A DNA stretch of 46,255 bases from Candidatus Stoquefichus sp. (GCA_021768625.1 JAETUM010000021.1:1-46255); one strand, 5' to 3'; shown: positions 15,868 through 24,236, numbered from the stretch's first letter. The notes: generated by a model not told the origin, from the sequence alone. A program made the numbers and translations.

Positions 15868-17652
15868 CTAAACTTTTAATAGCAATTCTTTTGCTGTGAT
15901 ATCATGTGATTTAACATCTTCTAAATCTTGATTTCCAACAAAAATAATAGGTGTTGTTAAGTCAATATTTTTATCTTCAATAATTTGAGTATTAAATTCA
16001 AGTAATAATTGACCAGCTTGAACCTTTTCTCCTTGAGCAACATGAAGTTTAAATCCTTCACCTTTAAGATTTACAGTATCAATACCTACATGAATTAATA
16101 TTTCGTGATTATATTTATCTTTTAAACCAATTGCATGCTTTGTTGGATATAGAGAAACAATTTCTCCATCAAAAGGGGCATATACTTTATTATCAGATGG
16201 AATAATGGCAAATCCATTACCTAATGTTTTTTCTGCAAATACTGAATCATTAACTTCTGACAAAGGAATTATTTTTCCAGATAGTGGTGCTAAGAAAGAG
16301 ATAGATGATGATTTTCCAACAAATATCTTAGTACAGATTACTCCAACAATAATCTGTATTAAGAAAACAATACATGAGGTAATAAAACTTCCATTCATTT
16401 CTACACACGATACAGTAAATACTGTTGCCATTGAAAATGCTGTTGCTTTTGTTCCTAGTAATCCAGCCAAAGCTCCACCTAATGCACCAGAAATTGCCAT
16501 AGGAATAGCAAATTTTTTATTTCTTAATACATATGAATAAAGAGTAGGTTCTGAAACACCACCAAATAATGCAACAACACTACATGATATAGCAAGACTA
16601 CGTTCCTTTTTATTTTTAGAAATAAGAATAGCTCCTAATGCAATAGCTATATAAGAAATACAAGCACACCACCAATAACCAAATAATGTTGAATATCCAT
16701 TCAATGCAAATTCATTTAAACAAATTGCTGTAATAACCCAATGTACTCCAGAAATGACTAAATAATTCATTGCCACACCAATAAAGATACCAGCAATAAT
16801 TGGACTTATACTATTAATACTGTTAAATAAGTCTCCTACAAAATTACCAATATAATAAGCAATTGGTCCAAAAAGAATGGCAGTTAATGGAACAAAAATT
16901 GCTAAACAAATAGCAGGGTTAAAAACTCCAGCAATTGAACTAGGTATTTTCTTTTCTAAAAATTTCCATAAGAAAGAATATAACCATGTTGAAAGTAAGG
17001 CAGGAATTAATGACGATGTGTAACTAAACATCATAACAGGAATCCCAAAGAAATCAACAATATCTCCTGTATTTTTCATTAATCCTGAAAAACTTGGTTC
17101 CATTAAAGCAGCAGAAATACAAGCAGCAATAAATGGATTAACTTCTAATTTCTTTGCTGCAGAAAAAGCGACTAATATAGGTAAAAAATAGAATACAGCA
17201 TTGGATGCAGCGTTTAATATAGCATATGTTGAACTTTCAACATTCATCATATTAAACTGTGTTAATAATATTAATAGACCTCTAATCATAGAGCATCCAA
17301 TAAGTGCTGGAATTAATGGTGTCATTGTTCCAGAAATAAAGTCAAGAAAAGCATAACCAAAATTTTTGATTGATTTTTTCTTTTTGATGGTTGATGTTGT
17401 TTTTATTTCACCAATTTCTGATTGAACAATAGGATAATATTTAATAACATCTCCTCCAATAATAATCTGACATTCATTACCTACGATATTTATACCTAAA
17501 ACACCTTCTATTTTTTCAATGTTTTCTTTTTGAATGATTTGTGTATCTTTTAATTGAAAACGTAATCTTGTAGCACAATGAGATACTTGATTAATATTAG
17601 ATTTACCTCCAATGTTTTTTAAGATACTTTTTACGTTTTTTTGTATACTCAT
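15868..17652 (-). CDS. bglP: PTS beta-glucoside-type transporter, EIIBCA
   Basis: 594 residues in the order IIB-IIC-IIA typical of BglP/BglF. IIB: VSHCATRLRFQLKD with phosphocysteine C26. IIC (about 100-450): ten or so membrane segments with GGVSEPTLYSYVLRNK, the substrate-site glutamate motif. IIA (about 470-594): HEILIHVGIDTVNLKGEGF with the phosphohistidine, and VAQGEKVQAGQLLLEF. It takes up and phosphorylates a beta-glucoside or related sugar. It lies 12 bases after licT and is the last gene of the operon. No 6-phospho-beta-glucosidase gene is present nearby, so the sugar is unknown. Confidence 0.9.
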   Translation of the reverse strand: MSIQKNVKSILKNIGGKSNINQVSHCATRLRFQLKDTQIIQKENIEKIEGVLGINIVGNECQIIIGGDVIKYYPIVQSEIGEIKTTSTIKKKKSIKNFGYAFLDFISGTMTPLIPALIGCSMIRGLLILLTQFNMMNVESSTYAILNAASNAVFYFLPILVAFSAAKKLEVNPFIAACISAALMEPSFSGLMKNTGDIVDFFGIPVMMFSYTSSLIPALLSTWLYSFLWKFLEKKIPSSIAGVFNPAICLAIFVPLTAILFGPIAYYIGNFVGDLFNSINSISPIIAGIFIGVAMNYLVISGVHWVITAICLNEFALNGYSTLFGYWWCACISYIAIALGAILISKNKKERSLAISCSVVALFGGVSEPTLYSYVLRNKKFAIPMAISGALGGALAGLLGTKATAFSMATVFTVSCVEMNGSFITSCIVFLIQIIVGVICTKIFVGKSSSISFLAPLSGKIIPLSEVNDSVFAEKTLGNGFAIIPSDNKVYAPFDGEIVSLYPTKHAIGLKDKYNHEILIHVGIDTVNLKGEGFKLHVAQGEKVQAGQLLLEFNTQIIEDKNIDLTTPIIFVGNQDLEDVKSHDITAKELLLKV

Positions 17653-17664
17653 AAGTTAAACCTC

Positions 17665-18507
17665 TCATTTTTCCTTTTCTAAATTTTCTAAATGTAATGT
17701 GAGATAAATGACTTCATCATTAACAATCTCATAATTATATTTGCTGATAATATAACGTTTCATTGCTATTGCACATGAGTAAGGGAGTTTATAATTCTCT
17801 TTAACAAATTTTGCTAGTTTTTGATCATATGTAGAATTTATCTTTTGATTATTGATAATACGTAATGCAAAATACTTTAAATGTGTAATAAATCTTGTAT
17901 ATGTATATGAGTTGACTTTTAATTCAATATTCATTACACGACGAACAATATTGACCAAATCATCAACAATTTGAATAGAGGTAATTGTTTCATTCATATT
18001 GTTAGAATTGAGATTGATAAGATGAGTAGCTATAAATGCAATCTCATCATCATTTAATGCGATTTCATATTTTTCTAATAATACTTTTTTAGCAAATATA
18101 CTTATATTAAATTCAGTTTGATAAAACATCTTAATTTCATTTGTAAGAGCATTTCTTAAATAAAGACCTTTCTTTAAACGATGAATTGTTTCATAAATGT
18201 GATCTGCTAGTAACATAACTGCGTTAATTGAAATAAAATTAATAATTTCTTTTTGCTTTTTTTCTTTTTCTAATAATGTACTTGATAATTCTAAAATATC
18301 TTGTGGTATTCTGTCGTAGACATTACGTATTTCATCAAAACCTGCATTATCTAAGACATACCTTTTTAAATCACAATAAGTATTTTCATCAATAATTGAA
18401 TTATTTTTATTTTTAAATCCTATTCCTCTTGCAATAACAATAATTTCATTATTTGAATTATCTAAGGCGATAACAACATTATTATTTAATACTTGTTTGA
18501 TATACAT
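17665..18507 (-). CDS. licT: BglG/LicT-family transcriptional antiterminator
   Basis: 280 residues. CAT RNA-binding domain (1-55: MYIKQVLNNNVVIALDN and ARGIGFKNK), then two PTS regulation domains with all four conserved histidines at about H103, H162, H209 and H272. It binds RAT hairpins in nascent RNA and prevents termination when phosphorylated at PRD2 and not at PRD1 by the cognate EII, so it reports sugar presence and energy status. A RAT/terminator lies at the operon front (20561-20622) and a RAT-like element directly upstream of licT (18540-18564). The ribosome binding site AGGG lies in a possible helix with upstream sequence. Confidence 0.92.
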   Translation of the reverse strand: MYIKQVLNNNVVIALDNSNNEIIVIARGIGFKNKNNSIIDENTYCDLKRYVLDNAGFDEIRNVYDRIPQDILELSSTLLEKEKKQKEIINFISINAVMLLADHIYETIHRLKKGLYLRNALTNEIKMFYQTEFNISIFAKKVLLEKYEIALNDDEIAFIATHLINLNSNNMNETITSIQIVDDLVNIVRRVMNIELKVNSYTYTRFITHLKYFALRIINNQKINSTYDQKLAKFVKENYKLPYSCAIAMKRYIISKYNYEIVNDEVIYLTLHLENLEKEK

Positions 18508-18513
18508 ACATTT

Positions 18514-18575
18514 CCCTACTTTCTTTTAAATAAATATATGGTTTTGCTAAAAATATGACAAGCCTTCGAGTAGGG
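18514..18575 (-). promoter_or_regulatory. RAT-like element enclosed by a helix covering the licT ribosome binding site
   Basis: On the minus strand, GGCTTGTC...AGCAAAACC (18564-18540, 25 nt) resembles the LicT RAT, with the same ends as the RAT at the operon front but a shorter centre. It is flanked by CCCTACT (minus, 18575-18569) and AGTAGGG (minus, 18520-18514), a perfect 7-bp pair whose second arm contains the licT Shine-Dalgarno AGGG. No T run follows, so this is not an intrinsic terminator. LicT binding here could affect translation of licT; this is a hypothesis. Confidence 0.55.
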
Positions 18576-18586
18576 ATATATTCTTT

Positions 18587-20527
18587 CTATAAGCTAGCGC
18601 CTAGGAAATATCCTTCTGTTACTGCTTCGGTAACAGAAGCTACTCTTTTACAATCACCAACATAACGTGTTTCTGGAATAATATCAAAGTATTGATAGAC
18701 TGCTTTGATATCTTGTTGGTATCCTACAGCAATAATAAATTCATTATGTGGAACTGATAATATCTTATCTTTAGTTTTAACAAGACAAGCTTTCTTCATA
18801 ATTTCAATACATTGACTTTCTGTCATAATATGAATACGTGGGTGATTAAGAATATGTTGAAGTAAACTAACACGATAAAGTTCATTCCCATTTTTAGCTA
18901 AAGTGTTACTTGTTTCAATCAAATTGACATCTTTTCCCATGTTTGCAAGTTCTAAAGCAATTTCACAGCCAATGCTTCCAGCACCAAGAATTGTTGTGTT
19001 TTGTGAAGCATGTTCAAAACCACGATCAAGGAAATCCGTAGCCATAAGAACATTGTCACAATCAATTCCTTTTATTTTTGGAACTATAGCTTTTGCTCCT
19101 ATTGCAATAATTAAAACATCTGGTTGTTCTTTCTGAATTAATTCTTTTGTTGCAATTGTACGAAGTATAAGCTTTATTGAACTTTTTTTCACTTGATTTC
19201 TTAAATAGTGTAGATATGAAGCCAAATCCTGTTTGAGTTTACCTTTTGTTGCTTGTATTAAAGCACCACCAATATCATCATTTTTGTCAATAATAGTAAC
19301 ATGATGTCCTTTTTCGTATGCAGTAAGTGCTGTTTTTAATCCCGCTGGCCCAGCTCCAATAATAACAACTTTTTGAGGATGATCTGTTTTTTCTAATTTT
19401 AATGGGACTCTATTTTCTCGATAAATTCTTGGATTAACACTACAACATGTATTAAAATGCTCTGTTGCAATATGATAACAATTATTACATCTAATACATG
19501 GAACAACATCATCTTCCTTGCCCGCTAATATCTTTTTTGGCATGTAAGGATCAGCAACGATAGAACGTCCAATAAGTATTAAATCAGCAACATTATCAGC
19601 GAGCATTTTTTCGGCTTCATCTAAATTCATTATGGCTCCACTTACATTAACAATAACTTGGCATGTTTCTTTTATTTTTTTTGCAACTTCATAATTGAGC
19701 ATATGTTTTTCAAAAATTGGTGGACATAATTTAACGTTTCCATCATGATATTCATCCATTCCTGTAACAATATTAACAATATCAATTTTATTTTCTATTG
19801 CTTTTAAGAATTTAAGCATTTCATCAAATGAATAGGTTTCTTCCACTCCAAGAGTTGCACTTATTCTTAGTTCTAAAACAAAATGATCTCCAATTGCTTC
19901 TCGAATTTTATCAACAATGATATGAGCTAAACGGAAACGATTTTCATAGCTACCGCCCCATTTATCTAATCTGTGATTAAAACCTGGTGCCATGAAATGT
20001 CCAACAATGTTATCATTACTAATATCCAGTATGAGCAAGTCAAAGCCAAATTGGCTTGCTTTTGTTGCTTTTTCTACAACTGTATCTATAAGTTTTTCCA
20101 TAATTTCTTCACTCATGATTTTTGTTGGTCTTGTATGTGGTCTGGCAAATGGTAATCCAGAGGGTGTATATATCTCTCCTTCATAGACATTTCCCATTCC
20201 AACTGCAAATCCCGCTAATGCTCCACCTTGTTTGACTACAGATAAAGATTCACGTAAAACATCTAAATTATATTTACTAAATGGGTTAGCTCCATTTGCT
20301 TCGTATAAAGATGATCCAGCTGTTCCATGATACATCATTCCAATCATAGCAACACCACCTTGTGCTTTATCATAAATTCCTATTCCTCCATAGTTAGTTG
20401 AGGATAAATGAATATGTGTAGGAACTGTTGACATAGTTGTGGAACAAAGTCGATTATTGTAAATAATATTTTTTACCCTTAAGGGTTGAAAAACATGTGC
20501 ATATTTTTTATATACATGATTTTTCAA
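18587..20527 (-). CDS. Old-yellow-enzyme-type NADH:flavin oxidoreductase with FeS and FAD domains (2-enoate/dienoyl-CoA reductase-like)
   Basis: About 646 residues from a TTG start (20525-20527) preceded by GGAGG. The frame is open upstream to 20632, but that part is the RAT/terminator leader. Domains: OYE FMN barrel (about 1-340, ending ILIGRSIVADPYMPKK), a [4Fe-4S] cluster motif CIRCNNC with later Cys residues before SVNP, then FAD (VVIIGAGPAGLKTAL) and NAD (TTILGAGSIGCEIALELA) Rossmann domains. The usual HGAH-x-Y active-site stretch is replaced by DISNDN, while HRLDKWGGSYENR is kept. It is first in an operon with licT and a PTS permease, suggesting reduction of an unsaturated group on or derived from the imported glycoside. 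Confidence 0.87.
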   Translation of the reverse strand: MKNHVYKKYAHVFQPLRVKNIIYNNRLCSTTMSTVPTHIHLSSTNYGGIGIYDKAQGGVAMIGMMYHGTAGSSLYEANGANPFSKYNLDVLRESLSVVKQGGALAGFAVGMGNVYEGEIYTPSGLPFARPHTRPTKIMSEEIMEKLIDTVVEKATKASQFGFDLLILDISNDNIVGHFMAPGFNHRLDKWGGSYENRFRLAHIIVDKIREAIGDHFVLELRISATLGVEETYSFDEMLKFLKAIENKIDIVNIVTGMDEYHDGNVKLCPPIFEKHMLNYEVAKKIKETCQVIVNVSGAIMNLDEAEKMLADNVADLILIGRSIVADPYMPKKILAGKEDDVVPCIRCNNCYHIATEHFNTCCSVNPRIYRENRVPLKLEKTDHPQKVVIIGAGPAGLKTALTAYEKGHHVTIIDKNDDIGGALIQATKGKLKQDLASYLHYLRNQVKKSSIKLILRTIATKELIQKEQPDVLIIAIGAKAIVPKIKGIDCDNVLMATDFLDRGFEHASQNTTILGAGSIGCEIALELANMGKDVNLIETSNTLAKNGNELYRVSLLQHILNHPRIHIMTESQCIEIMKKACLVKTKDKILSVPHNEFIIAVGYQQDIKAVYQYFDIIPETRYVGDCKRVASVTEAVTEGYFLGASL

Positions 20528-20560
20528 TGTTATAACACCTCCATTTTTATTTTTCCTTGA

Positions 20561-20622
20561 AATAATAAAAAGCCCTGCACTATAAAAGTACAAGGTTTTG
20601 CTAACAAGTGTTATAACAAGCC
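20561..20622 (-). promoter_or_regulatory. RAT antiterminator and overlapping terminator
   Basis: Minus-strand GGCTTGTTA...TTAGCAAAACC (20622-20594, 29 nt, the canonical RAT length) is followed by a terminator hairpin: CCTTGTAC (20595-20588) with GTGCAGGG (20580-20573), then CTTTTTATTATT. The RAT and the terminator share the CC at 20595-20594, so forming one excludes the other. This is the standard LicT mechanism and places the whole operon under licT. Confidence 0.87.
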
Positions 20623-20646
20623 TTTTAGACAATTTATTATAATTAC

Positions 20647-20675
20647 ATGATATATAAAACGAATTAATTTGTCAA
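20647..20675 (-). promoter_or_regulatory. Promoter of the flavoprotein-licT-bglP operon
   Basis: Minus strand TTGACA (20675-20670), 17 bases, TATCAT (20652-20647). The start point would be near 20640, leaving a leader of about 110 nt that contains the RAT/terminator. Confidence 0.75.
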
Positions 20676-20763
20676 TAGTCATATTAAAAGAAACTTAAGT
20701 GTTTTTTATTTTGTTTAGGGTAAACAGTAATTCTTTATTTCAATAGAGACATTCTTATAGACT

Positions 20764-22161
20764 TTAATTTTTTAAATCATCTATAGCTTTATAAACACGT
20801 CTTAAAGTTTCTTCTTTACCTAGAATGTGAGCAATTTCAATGGCTCCTCCAGGTGTAAGAGATTTATTTGTTAAAGCAACTCTTACAGGCCACATCACTT
20901 GACCATTTTTAAGACCATTATCTTTCGCAAACTTTATAAACTCTGTTACAAATTTTTCATCATTATTATATTCATTAAATTCCTCTAATAAAGGCAAAAC
21001 TAACTTTAATGCTTTTAATGAATTTTCTGGATTTGTTTTCATCTTTTTATGTGTATAAATAGAAATATCAAAAGGATATGGTTCATTGATGAAATCAGTC
21101 ATATATTTAATATCTGTTAATTTTTCTAAACGAGGTTGTAAAACTAGGCTAAGTTCTAAAAAATCAATATCTTTTGTTATATGTTGATAATATGGTAGAA
21201 CAAGTTGATGAAACTCTTCAAGAGATAAGTTTCTTAGATATGTTTCGTTCATCCATGTTAACTTTTCTATATCAAATATAGCAGGAGATTTAGATATATG
21301 TTTTATATCAAATTTATTAATCAAATCATCTAGAGATAATATTTCATCTTCACCAAATGAACAACCAAGTAATGCTATATAATTGATAATAGCTTCTTTT
21401 AAATAACCTTGTTCTCTTAAATCTTGATAAGATGCATCACCATCTCTTTTACTTAATTTATGTGTTTCATCTTTATTGACAGGAGGTAAATGAATATATG
21501 TAGGTTTCTTCCAACCAAAGGCTTCATAAATAAGATTATATTTAGGAGTACTTGATAAATATTCATTTCCTCTTACAACATGAGTAATATTCATAAGATG
21601 ATCATCAATAACATTAGCGAAATTATATGTAGGATAGCCATCACTTTTGATAAGAATTCCTTCATTAAGTGTTTGATTTTCTACCTCAATATATCCATAA
21701 ACCTCATCTTGAAAAGATGTTATTCCATCTTGAGGAATTGTTTGTCTTATAACATAAGGAGTATTTTGTAATAATTTTTCTTGTATTTCTTCTTGAGATA
21801 ATTGAGTACAGGGATCAATATCTTCAATGTCACCTTCACAAAAGCAGTAGTGAGCCCCACCTAATTCAATAAGTTTTTTAGCATATTGGTGATATATATT
21901 TAATCTTTGGGATTGAATATAAGGACCAAGTCCACCATCTTTATGAGGTCCTTCATCATAATGAAGCCCTGTTTCTTCTAGAACTTGATATATCATATCA
22001 ATAGCTCCACTTACTTCTCTTTGTTGATCTGTATCTTCTATTCTTAATATAAAATCACCATTGTTATGTTTTGCTATTAAATAACAATATAAAGCTGTTC
22101 TTAAATTTCCAATATGCATGTACCCAGTTGGACTAGGTGCAAATCTTGTTCGTATTTTCAT
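20764..22161 (-). CDS. gltX: Glutamyl-tRNA synthetase
   Basis: 465 residues. RFAPSPTGYMHIGNLRTALY holds the class I HIGH-like motif, and HKLSKRDGDASY holds KLSKR. The C-terminal helical anticodon-binding domain fits bacterial GluRS. In most Firmicutes this enzyme is non-discriminating and also loads Glu on tRNA-Gln, which is then amidated; whether that holds here cannot be read directly. A tRNA-Gln gene stands divergently 40 bases upstream. AAAGGAG precedes the ATG. Confidence 0.95.
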   Translation of the reverse strand: MKIRTRFAPSPTGYMHIGNLRTALYCYLIAKHNNGDFILRIEDTDQQREVSGAIDMIYQVLEETGLHYDEGPHKDGGLGPYIQSQRLNIYHQYAKKLIELGGAHYCFCEGDIEDIDPCTQLSQEEIQEKLLQNTPYVIRQTIPQDGITSFQDEVYGYIEVENQTLNEGILIKSDGYPTYNFANVIDDHLMNITHVVRGNEYLSSTPKYNLIYEAFGWKKPTYIHLPPVNKDETHKLSKRDGDASYQDLREQGYLKEAIINYIALLGCSFGEDEILSLDDLINKFDIKHISKSPAIFDIEKLTWMNETYLRNLSLEEFHQLVLPYYQHITKDIDFLELSLVLQPRLEKLTDIKYMTDFINEPYPFDISIYTHKKMKTNPENSLKALKLVLPLLEEFNEYNNDEKFVTEFIKFAKDNGLKNGQVMWPVRVALTNKSLTPGGAIEIAHILGKEETLRRVYKAIDDLKN

Positions 22162-22162
22162 A

Positions 22163-22191
22163 TTGTTTCTCCTTTAAAATTGAGTTATAAT
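22163..22191 (+). promoter_or_regulatory. Promoter of tRNA-Gln
   Basis: TTGTTT (22163-22168), 17 bases, TATAAT (22186-22191), placing the start about 5 bases upstream of the mature tRNA. Confidence 0.65.
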
Positions 22192-22201
22192 AGATTTATA
22201 T

Positions 22202-22277
22202 TGGGGTATAGCCAAGCGGTAAGGCATCAGACTCTGAATCTGACATTTCCCCGGTTCGAATCCAGGTACCCCAGCCA
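22202..22277 (+). tRNA. tRNA-Gln (anticodon CTG)
   Basis: Acceptor TGGGGTA (22202-22208) pairs with TACCCCA (22267-22273), discriminator G, CCA encoded. Anticodon stem TCAGA/TCTGA encloses CTCTGAA, anticodon CTG at 22234-22236. The T-loop is TTCGAAT. The T-stem CCCGG/CCAGG has a C-A mismatch at the middle pair, and the variable loop has six rather than five bases. It reads CAG codons; a TTG-anticodon tRNA-Gln presumably exists elsewhere. Confidence 0.93.
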
Positions 22278-22289
22278 TATATAAATTAT

Positions 22290-22316
22290 AGGATCACAAA
22301 AGTGGTTCTTTTTTAT
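22290..22316 (+). terminator. Terminator after tRNA-Gln
   Basis: GGATCAC (22291-22297) pairs with GTGGTTC (22302-22308) using two G-T pairs, then TTTTTT. Confidence 0.8.
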
Positions 22317-22364
22317 TATAACAGATTTATAAAAAATAGAAAGATAAGGAAATGTAATATATTT

Positions 22365-22435
22365 TACTGTTGATGATAAAAAGTTATCATTGATAATAAA
22401 AAATTATTGACACAATATCAAACTTCATTTATAAT
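22365..22435 (+). promoter_or_regulatory. Promoter of the amt-PII gene with upstream repeats
   Basis: TTGACA (22407-22412), 17 bases, TATAAT (22430-22435), a near-consensus promoter. Two related inverted repeats built from TGATAA/TTATCA and ATAAT/ATTAT lie at about 22373-22409, touching the -35 box, and are candidate regulator sites for nitrogen control. Confidence 0.65.
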
Positions 22436-22489
22436 GCAAATATACATCTTGAATGTATAGAATTTCATAAATTTATAGGGGGAATTTTT

Positions 22490-24178
22490 ATGGAAGAAAT
22501 TTTAAGTGTAGTTTTTAATATTTGGTATCTTATTGGTGCAGCCCTTGTCTTTTTTATGCAGGCTGGGTTTGCAATGGTAGAAGCTGGTTTTACACGAGCG
22601 AAGAATGCTGGTAATATCATTATGAAAAACCTTATGGATTTTTGTTTAGGTGCTGTTGCATTCTTAATCTTAGGGTATAGTTTTCTATGTGGTGCTGATG
22701 CTGGAAATGGTCTTATTGGATGGATAAGTCCATTGAATGGTCCACTATTTAATTTTACTTCTACAGATTGGTCAAGTTTTGTATTTAACTTAGTTTTCTG
22801 TGCTACTGCAGCGACTATTGTTTCAGGTGCAATGGCAGAACGTACAAAGTTTTTATCTTATTGTATTTATAGTTTTGTTATTAGCTTGATTGTTTATCCA
22901 ATTGAAGCACATTGGGTATGGGGTCCAAATGGTTGGTTAACGGCTATGGGATTCCACGATTTTGCTGGTTCTGCAGTTATTCATTATGTGGGAGGCTTAA
23001 CAGCGTTGATTGGTGCAAAATTATTAGGCCCACGTATTGGAAAATTTAATGCTGATGGTTCACCAAATGGAATTCCAGGACATAGTCTTACAATGGGAGC
23101 GTTAGGATGTTTTATATTATGGTTTGGATGGTATGGTTTTAATGGTGCTGCTGCTACAAATGGGTTACAATTAGCGACTATTTTTGCAACAACAACAGTT
23201 GCTCCAGCTCTAGCAACTTGTACTGTTATGATTATCACATGGGTTAAATATGGAAAACCTGATGTTGGTATGTCATTAAATGGATCATTAGCTGGATTAG
23301 TTGCGATTACAGCTGGTTGTGATGCAGTCAATGTTATGGGTGCAGCAATCATTGGTATTTTATCAGGATTTACTGTTGTATTTATTGTGTGGTTATTAGA
23401 CTATAAGTTAAAAATAGATGATCCTGTAGGTGCAGTTGCTGTGCATATGGGTAATGGTATCTTAGGAACAATTTGTGTTGGTTTGTTTGCTTGTGGTACT
23501 GATACAATGCCAGAAGTTCAAGGATTATTCTATGGTGGTGGAGCTCATTTATTAATCACTCAAATTATTGGATTATTAGCTATTGGAGTATGGACAGCTC
23601 TTACAATGACACTAACATTTGTCATTATTAAGAAAACAGTTGGTTTGCGTGTTACACCGCAAGAAGAAATTGAAGGATTGGATAAACTTGAACATGGATT
23701 GGAAAGTGCATATGCAGGATTTGCATTTGATACTGAGTCTATTTCTTATTCAAGCCAACATGTTGATACAATACCTTCAGTGACAATAGAAGAAGCAGTT
23801 CCTGTTGAAACAGTTCAAAATTCTGTATTATCTAAAGTTGTGATTATTGCTAAGCCAGAGCGATTAGATGCTTTAAAAACAGCTATGAACGAAATTGGTA
23901 TTACAGGTATGACTGTGACTAAGGTTATGGGTTGTGGTGTGCAAAAAGGACATGTTTCATATTATCGTGGAGCTAAAGTTGACTTGGATTTATTACCTAA
24001 GTTAAAAGCCGAAATTGTTGTTTCGTCAATTCCTGTACAAGTTGTTGTTGATGCAGCAAGAAAAGTTCTTTATACAGGTCATATGGGAGATGGAAAAATC
24101 TTTATTTATGACGTGAGAAATGTTGTGAGAGTTTCTTCAGGAGAACAAGGTAAAAAAGCTTTATCTTATGAAGATTAA
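22490..24178 (+). CDS. amt: Ammonium transporter fused to a P-II signal protein domain
   Basis: 562 residues. Residues 1 to about 405 form an Amt/MEP channel: FFMQAGFAMVEAGFTRAKNAGN, then the pore His in HYVGGLTALIGAKLLGPR and the second pore His in VHMGNGILGTICVGLF. After a linker of about 45 residues there is a full P-II (GlnB/GlnK) domain (about 445-555): IIAKPERLDALKTAM, GITGMTVTKVMGCGVQKGH, the T-loop with YYRGAKVD, and the DGKIFIYDVRNVVRVSSGE end. Normally AmtB and GlnK are separate and GlnK plugs the channel according to ATP/ADP and 2-oxoglutarate. Here the plug would be tethered. Such fusions are known in some bacteria. Confidence 0.95.
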   Translation: MEEILSVVFNIWYLIGAALVFFMQAGFAMVEAGFTRAKNAGNIIMKNLMDFCLGAVAFLILGYSFLCGADAGNGLIGWISPLNGPLFNFTSTDWSSFVFNLVFCATAATIVSGAMAERTKFLSYCIYSFVISLIVYPIEAHWVWGPNGWLTAMGFHDFAGSAVIHYVGGLTALIGAKLLGPRIGKFNADGSPNGIPGHSLTMGALGCFILWFGWYGFNGAAATNGLQLATIFATTTVAPALATCTVMIITWVKYGKPDVGMSLNGSLAGLVAITAGCDAVNVMGAAIIGILSGFTVVFIVWLLDYKLKIDDPVGAVAVHMGNGILGTICVGLFACGTDTMPEVQGLFYGGGAHLLITQIIGLLAIGVWTALTMTLTFVIIKKTVGLRVTPQEEIEGLDKLEHGLESAYAGFAFDTESISYSSQHVDTIPSVTIEEAVPVETVQNSVLSKVVIIAKPERLDALKTAMNEIGITGMTVTKVMGCGVQKGHVSYYRGAKVDLDLLPKLKAEIVVSSIPVQVVVDAARKVLYTGHMGDGKIFIYDVRNVVRVSSGEQGKKALSYED

Positions 24179-24197
24179 TGTTTGAAATAATGAAAAA

Positions 24198-24236
24198 AGG
24201 AAGATATAAAGGATAACTTGATATCTTCTTTTTTAT
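24198..24236 (+). terminator. Terminator of the amt-PII gene
   Basis: GAAGATAT (24200-24207) pairs with ATATCTTC (24221-24228), extended by A/T pairs with one bulge, followed by TTTTTT. Confidence 0.88.

Noticed and set aside
20528-20632. N-terminal extension of the flavoprotein
   Set aside because: The extra codons cover the RAT and terminator; GGAGG plus TTG at 20527 fits the family N-terminus.
22984-23352. 122-residue open frame on the minus strand inside amt
   Set aside because: It is a low-complexity shadow of the conserved transporter coding sequence.
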